Source: Melieria omissa
Lineage: Eukaryota; Arthropoda; Insecta; Diptera; Ulidiidae
DNA length: 64,000 nucleotides
Reading direction: 5' to 3'
Assembly: GCA_963971225.1 (NCBI GenBank)
Contig: OZ020267.1
Span: 154,681,920 to 154,745,919 of the forward strand
Part shown: in pieces, positions 35,335 to 46,900 of the stretch
Position numbering within the stretch: the first letter of the stretch is position 1
Layout of the letters: every line of letters starts with the position of its first letter
The notes under the pieces: model-generated
Databases searched by the model: none
What the model was told of the DNA's origin: nothing
Seen by the model: only the letters and a program-made list of their open reading frames with translations
Program-made: the position numbers and the translations under genes

Positions 35335-37659
35335 AATAGAATAGATAGAATAGATACGGGAGCCGAGCATCAACTGCCCGAGACACTGCGTCCAAAGAGA
35401 ACTATTGTGTCGTATCCCTTTTCTTTATTGGAGGAGTTCATCTCCCCCAATACTGTCCAGGAACTCCTTGATTTTTCCCAGATTAGTTCCAGACAGCTCG
35501 TTTGTCTGAATTAGTTCCCTTCCCAGTATACGCTTCCTTGCGTGTAAGAGAGCGGGACACTCGGTTATGATGTGCACGGATGTTTCATCATCTTCCATGC
35601 AGAATCTGCATAGTTCGCTATCTGTCAATCCCAGCCGCGCTTTATGCATATTTAGCAGGCAGTGCCCGCTCAGAATTCCCGTCATGAACTTAAGCTCCTT
35701 TCTGCTTAGGTCCAATAGGTATTTAGATTTGCCTTCCGAATAGGCCGGAAAGAATAGCTTGGAACAGCGTTGTCCCACCGTATTGGACCATTTCTGGTTG
35801 GCCCGATTTTTGAATTCCTGTTTGACACAATGCCTGAAATGAGCTCTGCTGACACCTATGATTGGCTCAGGTCCATAGGGTCGTTTTGCCGCCCCTTCCT
35901 TTGCCAATCTGTCCGCTTCCTCATTTCCATCGTGCCCACAGTGCGCAGGAACCCAGTGTATTATCACCCGGTTATCCTTTGAAATGTCTTGGAGAACATT
36001 TGCTGTCTCCCAGACTAGTTTGGAATCAAACGTCGTCGAGCTCAAAGCTTTTATTGCAGCCTGACTGTCGGACATTATGATTATCCTCTTTCTCCTGACA
36101 TTGAGAGTCAGTATCTTCCTGGCACACTCGTTTATGGCAAAGATCTCAGTCTGGAAGACTGTGGCCGTGTCTCCCAGACTAACTGCTAATTGGGAGCTAG
36201 TATTAAATATTCCAGCTCCCGTTCCGCCTTCCATCTTTGAGCCATCAGTGTACCAGACAATGTCATCACACTTGAGACTGATTCTATTAGCAGCCCAGTC
36301 TTCCCTATGCGGTATGTACGTAGAGTAGTTCTTCCTGAAGAGGTGTTTCGGTGGCATCAGATCCAGAGGCATCCAGAAGCCTCCATCTCGCCTCCTATCC
36401 TTCAACATGGATAGGTGACCGATTGCATGTGCATCCCTATGTATGGATCCACTATGCATTAGTCTGTGTGCGCTGATGGTTGCAGCCATTTGCACATTTA
36501 GTTCCAGTGGCAGAATCCCCAATATAACATTTAGGGCTGCCGTTGGTGTAGTACTGAGACATCCTGTTATACAGGTATTCGCTAGTCTTTGAAGTTTTCC
36601 CAGCTTAGTCACAGTTGTTATTTCCGTGGTTTTCCTCCACCACACTATCGCCCCGTAGGTGATAGTCGGCAGAACTATTAGGGAGTATAAACTCTGAAGC
36701 CACTTCGGTCTCAGTCCCCAATTTTTTCCACAGATTCTTTTGCAACTCCAGAGAGCATTGCCTGCCCTCTTGATGATGCGATCAACATGAGGCTTCCAGT
36801 TCAATTTGCTGTCCAGGATTACCCCTAAATACTTAACTTCCTTCGAGAAGTTCAGTTCTTTTCCAAAGATCATAATCTGTCTAAGGTCGATCTTCCTTTT
36901 AAGTGTAAAAGGGACTATGATTGTCTTGTCTGGATTCACAGACAGTTTCTGTCTGATACACCAGTGCTCGACTATCCTCAGCGCGCTCTGAAGCAAATCT
37001 GAGACGGTATGTCCGTCTCTGCCTCTGACCACAATGACTAAATCGTCTGCATATGCGGTGACTTCATGTCCCTGCTCTTCAAGAGAGCGGATTAGTCCGT
37101 CAACGACTACAGACCATAGCAGGGGGGATAGTACTCCCCCTTGAGGACATCCTCGCGCTGTACTTGCTGACAGCTCAGCCTCCCCTAAGTTGGACTGAAT
37201 CACCCTGCTCTCCAGCATTGATGATATCCATCTTATAAGGGTGGCAGGCGCCTGTAGTCCTTCTAGCGCCGTTTCTATCGCTTCGAAGGTTGTGTAGTTG
37301 AAAGCCCCTTCTATGTCCAGGAAGCCTACTAGACAGATTTCCTTTTCTGCCAGGGACTTCTCTATCTTACCTACCAGTGCCGATAGGGCCGTTTCTGTGG
37401 ATTTACCTTTCTGGTAAGCATGTTGGTTCGTGCTCAGGGGATGCTGAGTGAGTATTTCCTCCCTCAGATACCGGTCAACGACCTTTTCCAAGCCTTTAAG
37501 CACAAAAGACATCAGGCTTATTGGCCTGAAAGATTTTGGGTCCTTCTTATCAGCTCTTCCAGGTTTCGGGAGATAGATCACGTTAACTATTCTCCAGGCT
37601 TCTGGAATGTACCCAAAGGCTAAACTACATACGTAGATTTTGGTTAAAATGGGCGTTAG
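35335..37659 (-). mobile_element. 5'-truncated non-LTR retrotransposon (LOA/I-like)
   Basis: On the minus strand this 2325-bp element runs from inside the reverse transcriptase domain to a 3' end. That end is a short tail of tandem TATTC/TATC-type repeats (35335-35356 on the + strand: ATAGAATAGATAGAATAG-like). Termination in a short tandem repeat rather than poly(A) is seen in several RNase H-bearing insect LINE clades. Exact 11-bp direct repeats (CGAAGCGATAG) flank it at 35324-35334 and 37660-37670. The upstream endonuclease, ORF1 and 5' UTR are absent, the usual result of incomplete target-primed reverse transcription. The coding part is undamaged, so the insertion is probably recent. Confidence 0.88.
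35425..37659 (-). CDS. Non-LTR retrotransposon ORF2 fragment: RT, RNase H, Zn finger
   Basis: About 744 codons of element-derived sequence are open to the TAA at 35425-35427. The frame stays open into flanking DNA, giving a chance ATG at 37683, but residues before LTPILTKIY are probably genomic. In the 752-residue frame starting at 37683, the reverse transcriptase occupies about 30-290, with catalytic Asp in FLDIEGAF (123) and in YADD (213-214). RNase H lies at about 475-600, with D480 (YTDGS), E513, D539 and the HCGHDGNEEAD block. A C-terminal CCHC finger (C692, C695, H704, C709) follows. RT plus RNase H plus this finger fits the LOA/I group; R1 elements usually lack RNase H. The apurinic-endonuclease domain and the first RT blocks are missing, so the copy cannot retrotranspose alone. 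Confidence 0.9.
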   Translation of the reverse strand, partial: LTPILTKIYVCSLAFGYIPEAWRIVNVIYLPKPGRADKKDPKSFRPISLMSFVLKGLEKVVDRYLREEILTQHPLSTNQHAYQKGKSTETALSALVGKIEKSLAEKEICLVGFLDIEGAFNYTTFEAIETALEGLQAPATLIRWISSMLESRVIQSNLGEAELSASTARGCPQGGVLSPLLWSVVVDGLIRSLEEQGHEVTAYADDLVIVVRGRDGHTVSDLLQSALRIVEHWCIRQKLSVNPDKTIIVPFTLKRKIDLRQIMIFGKELNFSKEVKYLGVILDSKLNWKPHVDRIIKRAGNALWSCKRICGKNWGLRPKWLQSLYSLIVLPTITYGAIVWWRKTTEITTVTKLGKLQRLANTCITGCLSTTPTAALNVILGILPLELNVQMAATISAHRLMHSGSIHRDAHAIGHLSMLKDRRRDGGFWMPLDLMPPKHLFRKNYSTYIPHREDWAANRISLKCDDIVWYTDGSKMEGGTGAGIFNTSSQLAVSLGDTATVFQTEIFAINECARKILTLNVRRKRIIIMSDSQAAIKALSSTTFDSKLVWETANVLQDISKDNRVIIHWVPAHCGHDGNEEADRLAKEGAAKRPYGPEPIIGVSRAHFRHCVKQEFKNRANQKWSNTVGQRCSKLFFPAYSEGKSKYLLDLSRKELKFMTGILSGHCLLNMHKARLGLTDSELCRFCMEDDETSVHIITECPALLHARKRILGRELIQTNELSGTNLGKIKEFLDSIGGDELLQ

Positions 37660-37670
37660 CGAAGCGATAG
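37660..37670. repeat. Target-site duplication, right copy
   Basis: Exact copy of CGAAGCGATAG found at 35324-35334. It marks the 5' truncation point of the retrotransposon, so the first eight codons of the open frame (MSILAIAS) come from host sequence. Confidence 0.7.
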
Positions 37671-40402
37671 CCAGGATACTCATCTCGTACTGTACTCACA
37701 GAAAAATAATTGGGGTTGACTTAATCGCTTTAGCCAGCAACATCAGCTCTACTGCACTCGTACAAGAACAAAGGCAAACGCCAGGATAAACAAACTCAAG
37801 GATTATCTTAACTTTTTGAAAATATTCGTAGAACTACACAAGAATCCTGCCAGAGCTACTTGCAAATGCCGAGTTCTTTGATGTCTGAATTTAATCCTTT
37901 GTTGTGCAGCAGTTGGGCCCGACGCTTGGCTAATCGGAGTCTACCTTAGTGAGGATTTCGAAACTGCAGAGCAGCACAAAGTGTCGCACAAATATCAAAA
38001 CAGTATATCTACGCACACATACACACGTGTGGGTGGTTGTTGGTAGGAGCAGCTGCTTGGAAGCCCAGTCGGTGGATGTTGTTGCACAATGTGCAGGCGC
38101 GCGGCCACCTAATTGTCGATTTGCGTGCGCGCGTTTTTGCCATGTAATGTGGCAAGTAAATTACTGCAGACTCCTGTTTTGTAAGCAGGATATGCCAAGG
38201 GATATTGCTCGGAAGCGTATGTTTTTGTTGCCGGCGTATGGATAAAGCGGCCATAGAGCAAACAGCAAAAATTGCACACAGCAGCACACATATGCATCGG
38301 CATCCGCATCAGATGCCGCACAGAGTAGAGTCGAGTAGTGTAGTGTTGCATGCAACGCATTCTCAACGATTCCAAACACACACTGCCGTTATTGCTGCTA
38401 TTGGCATTGCTGTTCATTGCATTGTTGAAGCTGTTGTTGTTGTTGTTTTCATTGCAGCATGGTTGTGCTTTGCTATTGTCTGTCGTGTTACTGTCCTTGC
38501 TAGACTATCTGCCGAATCTTATGCAGAGCTTATTTTTTATTGCCTGCGTCATGCAGCTTGCCGCCCTGCGTTCTCTCCCCCTGTCTGTGCAATGTTCGAA
38601 ACGACCCGAAAGCAGAGTGCTGAGTCCAACTGCAGTTGGCGCGCACACTCCCCGCACACACCGACCCCATGCACGCCGGCGTTCCAGCATATTTTCTCTA
38701 AATCAAACATTTCACTCGGTTGATCTTTCTGCTGCCTGCGCCTCGCTTCGGCCTTTGTGTCGCTGCGCTGCAGACGCACAAATTGGCTTCATCGATGTCC
38801 GTCCAAGCAACGCATTCCCAGTGTCTCTAGGCCCGGCAATATTTTCCATGCATTTTCGGGCGAATTTACAATGCTTGCTTGTTTATGGTTTATTATTCGT
38901 GTGCCAGTCGGGGAAACGGCTCAGTGCCGAAAATTCCGACAAATTTTGGTTTTCATTTGCATTGCGGCCGCACACAAACAAACAAACAAACAGCGGCCTC
39001 CTTGTCTGCTGTTGTCCTGCGAGGTGATTGGAAATTTTGCTACACATGTTTTCATAAATATTGCTGAGGAATTTATAAGAGTAAAACTGACAAAAGACGA
39101 AAACTATATCAATCTGTTTCTGTATTTTTTGTGCGACGCATTCGCACTTCACTCCGAAGTGCATGAAAATGTTTCAAGTTTTTTCGTCGCAACGCCTTGC
39201 TGCATGCGGCTTGTTGCCAGCCAGGAATGCGCCAACGGAGAAACTCGCATTTCGTGCTCGGTTTGGCCTGCGAGCAGCGATGCAGGGAAGAGGAGCCTGA
39301 AAACCGAAACACAGACAAAGCGACTTGCCAAAAGTATTGGTTTGGCAGCAACTGCTGCAAAGCTACAAAAGCACAGCAGCAAAGTGTAACTGTAACTAAA
39401 ACGCGCGGCCGGGCAGGCGCCGTGTGGGGGAACAGCCAAACTGAAAATCGAAATTCCTTTACGGGTATTTTTCCAATTGAATAAACAGCCATGCAAATGT
39501 TGCAGAGCTCCGCAAAAAAGGGCTCGCAAAGGCGGGGAGAAGCAGCACAACGGGAAACGGCCTGATAAAACATTACAGAAACCAGCTGAAAATGAAAAGA
39601 AATCAAAAAAGCAAAAATGCTGAAAACGAGAAAATAACAAAGTGCGCTGCACAGCGGCAGAAGGTGGCTGCGCGAGGCAGACGCAGAGGCAGAGGCCGGG
39701 GCTGCAGGACGAAATGTTCGACCAGAGAGCAAGCGGAAAAAAGCACAAATCGGAACTGAGTGGAAATTGAAGCAGAAATACTATAAATAGAAATAGCTGC
39801 ATCAAAGGCCGAGCGCGGAACGCAGTGGCCAGAGTGCGGGGCGCGGTGCCGAGTGCGGGCGTTTTCAGCCAAATTAAATGGTGTTGCCCGGCAGAAGTCA
39901 GATATTTAGTTGCGCTCTAGTTGCACTTATTGTCTCGCAAAAAAGTTCAAATCACAAAAACGAGCGGCGGAAAATTTTTATACGGCAATTGGAAAATTGT
40001 TGTGGAAAAGTGTTTCGTTTCGTAAGAGGAGACAGCACGCTGCGGATCGGAAACTGTTCGGGCTGTTCGACAGGCCAACAGCCGCGCTAATTGCTTTGTT
40101 AAAATGGGCGAAAATGAAAATATTTTCCACTTTCAAAAGAACGAAACAAAATTCTGAAAAACTGTAGGGTAATTGAATTTCATTCGGACCGCTAAATGCC
40201 GGCACTGCAGCACAGATGAAAAGTGAAATTTATGCTCAATCGAGGCGTTAAAAACATCGCCTGCAGTCGAACGAGTGAGAAACACAACAACTTTAAGCCA
40301 GTGTTGCCCACCTTCATTTGCAGAAAGCAGTAAAACCCATGTTTTTCCACTCGAGTGTTGATAGTTGTCCCATACTAGGAAAATTATTGTAGATTAGTGA
40401 CA
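37671..40402. other. Non-coding DNA with a promoter-like segment
   Basis: No gene is supported. TTG-rich DNA lies near 38430-38450 and an AAAC run at about 38975-38992. Between about 39200 and 40150 the + strand is purine-rich and the minus strand is open for about 200 codons of hydrophobic low-complexity residues. A good TATA-like sequence (CTATAAATAG) lies at 39781-39790 on +, followed by a GC-rich patch (39810-39870). These could be a promoter and 5' UTR, but no coding exon can be linked to them. Confidence 0.45.
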
Positions 40403-40675
40403 GCCGCCGTAGATCAGCTGGCTAGTGCGTTGGGCCGCGAGTTCAATACTCCGTTGCGTTAACACCGAAAAAAACAAAAGAAAAACAACAATTTTTCTTT
40501 CGGCGGCTGTCCTCTCAGCAGGAAATGGCAAACCTCTGAGAGTAAAAATTGCCTATGAAAAAGCTCCCAACTCGCCGTTCGGAATCGGCATAAAACTGTA
40601 GGTCCCTTCCAACATTCGCACGCACAACACGGTTGGTTGCGGGTAGCTGGGTCTCGTAATCGGGTCAAGAAGAAG
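40403..40675 (+). mobile_element. tRNA-derived SINE, copy 2 (24-nt deletion in head)
   Basis: Same family and orientation as the element at 7451-7773. The A box is TAGATCAGCTGG at about 40409-40420, and the body blocks CTTTCGGCGGCTGTCCTCTC and AACTCGCCGTTCGGAATCGG are conserved. The tail is TCAAGAAGAAG. Relative to copy 1, 24 nt are missing between the A and B boxes, leaving them only about 19 nt apart (about 43 nt in copy 1). Part of the 3' region before the tail is also shortened. The compressed promoter suggests a weakened or separate subfamily. No certain target duplication was found. Confidence 0.75.
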
Positions 40676-43249
40676 TGGCAACCGTAACCCCATGCGAGCA
40701 AGTCAGCCAAGGAGCATCAGTTCAGGTTTCATGTAATATCCAATGATTTTTTAACCCAAAAGTCAGATGTTGTTTAGTTGTTAAAAAAAAACATAGTGCT
40801 GTATAACACTGCAGCTACTAAAAAAAAATTAGTTATTAAAAAAAATAATAATAATAATTTTCTTTTAAGCAAGAATTAGTCTTGGTGTCTTTCAAATAAA
40901 TAAAGTACTAACAAAATTTTCAAAATGTAGTTGATTTAAGTTGGCAACAGTGGGCATAGCTTTGATAGCAGCATTTTCCCGCCAGATTCCCCAAACAAGA
41001 ACCGAGTGAATTTCTCTTTCGAGTTGTGTCCACTTGAAGAGGACGACCAGAGCACTCAAAGTCCACCTGGAAACGGAGCTATTCCACGACCCAGCATTTG
41101 CTGCACTGAAGCCATTAACCGGAACGAGAAGCGGGAGTGGCCGTCTGGCGGAGAACATGACGCACGCCAGCGAATTGGGTCCACGCTCGTAATAGTTCGC
41201 TGTCCGGCAAATGTCTATGAAAATCGAATTCTCGTTTCCGGGCAGAAAGTTTGTCATAATTTAATGCCTTCAAATGCGCTTAGAACTGTATGTCAACTCG
41301 AGAGTCCTACAAAGTCAGCAAGTGGACGAAATCGAAGTTTGTGCACCGCTTCCGAGTCGCACATTTATTTACCTTTGTGCGCTCGTCCCTTCGCCGCCCG
41401 CCCGCAGCCAGAGATCCACGCCACACGCGCCACTTCATTTTCCTTTTTATTTACATTATTGGCAAATGTTCCCGCATGTGAACTGCTCACATTGCCTAAT
41501 ATCCATTTGCCTGCGCCCACACCCCACTTGAGCGCGCCCCGCCCGGGCTGGCAGCCTGTGCAAGCAGCGGCGTGACTGGTGTTTGGGCGCCAGTGCAGCC
41601 ATGACAGCTTGCTGTCAGCGACTGAGGAAGTCTGAGTCTGAGATCCTGCGCTACGTTTACCAAGCATTCCACTCTCGACCTGTAGACGCATCCTACTTCG
41701 CAGCTCAAACACTGCACTTTTCCAAATACCGATTCCTGCCACTTGCCAACTGTGAAACAATGCTCTTGTACTCGACCGCCCGCCCGCCAGCTCATCCCTT
41801 TGCCGGCTACGCCCCTGCGCTCTGCCTCGCTGGGCTTTCCGGCAAATCTTGTTTACTCATATTTTTCATATTTGCCATTTTCTCAATGCCTTCATTATAT
41901 GTAAGTATTTCTCTGCGTGTGTGCAATTGTGTTTGTGTTTGTCTTTTATTCAAAGACTGCCCTTCTTCTTCTTTTTCTTGCTGTTGTTGCCATTGTGTGT
42001 GATGTATTTTGTGTGCCGCTTTGTACGCACGTACGCTACACACTTTGCTTTGATTTTTGCATACAAAAGTTTAAATGCAAAAATCGCAAAAGTCGATAGT
42101 GACAAGGCGGAGGAGGGCGGAGACAACGGGTGCCTAATGGAACAGTGCACGCTGCGCCGCAAATTGTGACTTCTGAGCTGATTTCAAGTGCTCGCGATTT
42201 ATTTGTGAGATGTACGCAGCCAGTGCTGCCACAGCGAGCGGGGAGCTTGGGGGGTTGAAATTCCACTGTAAGATCGGAATGCAATTCTGCGGCAATCGCA
42301 ACTGTGCCTGCGTCTGTTATCATCAGCAACATCAATGCTCATTCCAGGTCTGCAGCGAGGCGAGTTCGCTAGAAAACGCTCAACAGTACGCGCACCTGCA
42401 CCACGCACCTGTCCACTCTACAGTGTTGAAGTGGTGCACCAGTTGCAGCGAAGCAACGAACAATATTTAATTTTGCCTTAGTGAAGTCCGAAGCGAAGCA
42501 GCGGCAAATGAGCGACCAGAAGCGGGGCCAGAACACTCCATAGCAACCCTGTCGGACCTGAGACAACTGGTTTCCAAAAATCATTGGTTGTTCATTGTGT
42601 TTTTTGTAAGTGAATTGGACAAGTTTTTAGTTGTAAGCGAGTGCAGAAGTCAGTCAGTGCGCGTCTAATCGTTCATGTTCACGTTTGTGCGAGAAGAGCA
42701 CAAAAACATTGAGAAACACGCAACAGAGGTGAAACATCAGCAAAATATCGTTGGGTCTGAAGTAAATCTTTCAGCTTGTGTTGCTTTTGTTGCAACGGCG
42801 ACATTGAAATGTCTGAAACTATTGCTCGAATTTATGAATCTTCAAACAAGTCTGATCCTGTGAACATTTTTCTGTCATTTTTTTCGAGGCTTTTGATTTC
42901 GGTTGGAAATTTGTGCGGTTGCTGCAGCTATGAATTGTGCCAGCAATAGTGGTTGGTGTTGTAATGTTATTAATTAATTTAATTTTAACTTAATTAATCA
43001 AATTTATTACAGTTAAAAATTGTTCCCTCTTGTTAAAAGAAAACCCTGAAGAACTGCTGAAAGACAAGAATTTAACGGAATTTTTGAAGCTATTTATTTA
43101 TTTGTTCATTTCATGTTTAGTTCTTTGTTGCAGACGAGGTTGATGATGATAAGAAAATGCATATTGTATTGCGAACTTTTTTTTAGCATGTTTTCTCATT
43201 CGCAGTGTTGTTTTTTTTTTGTTTTATAAAAATGTTAAATTAAAAATTA
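40676..43249. other. Non-coding DNA
   Basis: No gene is supported. The segment 40770-40915 is A-rich. Frames across 41000-42470 are open on both strands without recognisable protein features. From about 42860 the sequence becomes AT-rich toward the foldback element at 43250. Confidence 0.55.
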
Positions 43250-43516
43250 AGGTATTATTAAACGTGCCAATTTGAAAGGGGAATTTGTAATGCTTTACAA
43301 AATTATTTATTTTTCAGCTCCTTTATTATCAATCTGAACATTTTTTTTTATAATATATTGAAGGTATAAGAAACACAAAAAAACACACCCTCCATTACGG
43401 ACACTTAATATCTGGATTGGCTAATGTGAAACAAAAAACCAAAAAAACCAAAAAGATTCATAATTACACAGAGCAACAAAATCGACATTATTTTTTTTTT
43501 CTGAGATCAAACCATA

Positions 43517-43651
43517 CTTTTCTAAAGGGTTTTTGGACGCTGATCACAACTGTAAACAACTGCAAAAACCACCAATAACTTACAAACCGCTTAAACAATC
43601 AAAAAACTAAGTACGCAGTTGTGATCAGCGTCCAAAAACCCTTTAGAAAAG
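43517..43651. repeat. Perfect 36-bp-arm inverted repeat
   Basis: The arm at 43517-43552 is the exact reverse complement of 43616-43651, with a 63-nt spacer. It lies near the middle of the foldback element. A perfect 36-bp match inside a diverged element (outer ends only about 75-80 percent matched) suggests gene conversion between arms or a recent internal duplication. Confidence 0.95.
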
Positions 43652-43818
43652 GTTTACTAGAACTCGGAAAACTTTTGGCTGTTGCTCAGTGTTATTAAGC
43701 TTTCAGACACAAAAATTCACCAGAAAAATAAAAAAAAACTCTAAAAATATTTTTATTTTGAAAAAAGTGTCAAAAATTGACTGCGTTTTTCACCTTTTTT
43801 TCCCAAAAAAAGTAAAAG

Positions 43819-43861
43819 AAAATTTTCAAAAAGATTTATTACCAATCTTTTTGAAAATTTT
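43819..43861. repeat. Perfect 18-bp-arm short hairpin
   Basis: AAAATTTTCAAAAAGATT at 43819-43836 pairs exactly with 43844-43861 across a 7-nt loop. It is AT-rich and lies inside the foldback element at 43250-43931. Confidence 0.95.
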
Positions 43862-43933
43862 TTTAGGAACTGAAAAATAAATAATTTTGTAAATCATTGA
43901 AAATTCTCCTTTCTAAAGTGCCATGATACCTTA

Positions 43934-46900
43934 TGTAAAAAATTAAAAAAAAATTTAATTGTTGTCTGACAAACCGCAACTGGTTTGAAAACTCATTCAG
44001 AATCAACTAGTTCTCAAATTACTTGCCTAGTAATTGGTTTATTGACTCACTTAGGAGAATTGACTGTCGCCATGGACATTGCCATGTTAAAGGATGAGTT
44101 CGCTCTTACGAAACGCATCAATTCTACAGTCAGTTGTGGTTGACAAACAATCAGTTGAAAAACTAAAATCGGACTAGTACGATTTCCTGCTGGGAGGACT
44201 ACGCGCATCCTTTCTACCGCAACGGAGAAAAAACTTGTACGGTTGCTGCTGGGTTTTTACAAAAAGTGAAAGGTAGTTATTTTTCAATTTGTGCGTTTGT
44301 GTGCTCGTACAACAACAACAACAGCCAGCGCCGTACATTTTTATCTTTGCTGCTGCTTCTTCTTCCCTGTTGCTGTGGCTAGCTCGTTCCTTGCTTCGCC
44401 GGCGGCGTGGACAGGGGAGAATAAAAATCACTTAAATGTCGAGGAAAGAATCGCGCAACGGCGAAGCAGGCGAGCGTAGCAAAAAAGGATTTATAATCCT
44501 TTTAGAAATTATGACAGAATTTGATAATTTCAGCAATTTTACCGGCGCATGGCAACTTCTTATTGCCTTTTAATGGAAAAATATGTGCTCGGTGAAGACA
44601 GGCGGGAAGAGGGGCCCTCAGCTGGGTGCGGGAGTGTGCTTTTTGCTGTGCAAGTGATTTTTAGATGTGAAAAGAAGCAAATGCGTGTGTGCCGTACTTA
44701 CCGCGTGAACAGATGAAATGTCCTCGTAATGGCGACAAAACTTGCTCTCGGCTAAAGCAGCAACGGGGCTATAATTTTGTGCCAATCTATCTCACACCTT
44801 GCCAATTCAACTTAATGCTGTATTTTGCAAACATATTTCCGTACTTACATCTCGCTCGTCCGATTTGCCCGGAACGCTTTTGCCGCCCTCCGCCACCACA
44901 GCGAAAACACATTTAACGCATATTTATGCTCATGATTTTTCATTGCTTTTTATTCTCGTTTCTTTTCTTTTGCCAACCTACTTTGGAGTGTAAATTAAAA
45001 ATGATTGCCGCAAACCCCACCAACGCCGAGTACACAGAAATGACCAGCGAGCAAGGGTTCCTTGGGCACCCTACGTTTCGCTTCAGTGCAGCCCTCGCTC
45101 GCGTTACGACTGCCGCCTGCACTGCTCCTCCTGATGCCATAATTATGATTGTTTTATTATTGCATTATGCAAAATTTGTTTCTGAAAATAATTAATGACA
45201 GTTATTGCCGAGATGCGAGTTCATTATTTTCTCTCGCTCTGCCCCTCTTTGGATTCGCTCCTCTGTTGGTGCTTCAGTTCTTTTCCTGACACTTCTGAGC
45301 GTTGCAGCCGTGCGAAGAGTTGAGATGTGACGTTCAACGTTTTTGCATTTTTCGGCTTCAGTTGATGTTCAGTTCCTCCAACAGCTGTCCGCTTCAAATG
45401 TAAAATGTTTCTCGAGTAAATCTTCTGCTTTAAAATGGCGAAAAATCGTAGCAAGCATTCACTGCCGCTGCACAAAGACTCCGTCGTCATTGCAGCATAA
45501 AATACCAGAAGGAATGTGGCTGCGGAGGCGAAGAAAACCGAATTTGTATGCAAATCCAAGCAAAATGGAGCGACAGACATGTAAAGGGGTGTGCCACGTC
45601 TGGCGCAACCACGCACGCACACACACACACACTCTCGCACTCGCACACTCGCTCTCTCGCGGACCCAGCACACGTCCCAGCACGAGCACACAAATCAAAA
45701 TCCCATTTCCGCCGCTTCTTGCGAGCGCCCAACAACCACACACGCACTCGAACATTCATCACCGCCGAGGATGTAAAATACAAATGTAGAAAAGGAGCAG
45801 GAAACGACAGAAACTACAGCGTGTGAAGCACAACTACGGTGTCCCGCCAAGAAGGAAATTTCAAATGCGAAAAAACGCTCGAACGCCACACAAATCCAGC
45901 CACAAGCACACAATCGCACCGGTTCGTCCCCGTTCGGTCCTTGGCCCCTGACCCCGCGCTTCTTATGACAGTGTGTCACTCACCGGCTGCAGCAAATGTC
46001 AGCCCGAAAGACAGCGCTGCAGCCACGGCCCTGGGCGCTTATTTGAGTTTGAACATTGAAAACCTTCGAATGCGCCGCCGATGTCGGCACCGACGGCGAC
46101 GTTCAAGTGCCAGTAGGCGACTTCAAGTGGCGTAAAAACGTTGCCTACGCCAAGCAGGAGCTGTCAGCAAATGTGGCAGCTGAGTTGGGAATGCCACGCC
46201 AAGCGCCCGGACATGCGTACGGCTCTACAAAATTGAACGCGAATGTGCGCCGCTCCGACGTGCCGGTGTGTCGGGGGGTGTCGGCGCGGATTTATAGATT
46301 TAGTATGCGCGCGTGCCAGCCACATTATCGAAGGATTTTTAGTTTGGCACCCGCCTCCTTTGTACATTGGCGTCCCTCTGAGATTTGCTTGAGACTCTTA
46401 CGACTGACGTAGTTAGGTATCAAACAGAGGAAACGATTCGAGTATCTCTAATCGCCACAAAGTCGGCGCACGAATTCGATTTCCACTTTTGGTTTAATTT
46501 AATATTTCGCCGACATTCAAGATGCTATCAATCATCTTCTTGGTGTTGGTCCCACCGACACAAACAACAATACTCTTTTCTATACTGTTCTCTCTCTCTC
46601 GCCGCTCGTCTGTCTGTCTTCTTCTTCTTCGGAAATTCCCATCCTGATTCTTTCGTTTTGAACATTACAAATGTAATTTTACCTCCTTAAATTGAGCACA
46701 TTAAGTCCATCGACAATAGTCCCCGCTTCCCTATCGCAGGCGTTATCCTTCCCCTTCTTCGCAGATTGGGATCCTTCAAAAGCCAAAAATGAATTCCTGT
46801 GTGCAATTTTCGTTCCGGTGTCTCGGCGAAATGCCGAGCCACATGGAGCATTTCTAAAATTATGCGTTGTAAAATTCATAAGAACAACAACAATTACGAA

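Larger units (their letters stand above)
43250..43931. mobile_element. Foldback-type MITE with nested inverted repeats, TA-flanked
   Basis: The outer ends are inverted relatives, both starting AGGTAT, alignable over about 65 bp. They share a perfect 24-bp block (43294-43317 against 43870-43893, reverse complement). TA lies immediately outside each end (43248-43249 and 43932-43933). Inside are two further hairpins, annotated separately. No coding capacity is visible. The TA duplication suggests a Tc1/mariner-type mobiliser, but the nested palindromes recall foldback elements; the class is inferred. Confidence 0.65.

Noticed and set aside
37684..37960. Upstream continuation of the LINE ORF2
   Set aside because: Translating the minus strand here gives stops within a few codons and no RT or endonuclease motifs. 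The 11-bp direct repeat places the element boundary at 37659.
39149..39805. Two ~210-codon overlapping minus-strand frames
   Set aside because: They lie in different frames over the same DNA, with hydrophobic low-complexity content mirroring a purine-rich + strand. No domain and no homology recognised.
43970..44160. Second inverted-repeat element just right of the foldback MITE
   Set aside because: CAGTTG(C/T)GGTT and GAATTGACTGT words recur in inverted order, but spacing and matching are poor and no target duplication is visible.
45600..45780. CRISPR-like or coding repeats
   Set aside because: These are CA/TC-rich microsatellites with no spacers, and the frames through them are repeat artefacts.
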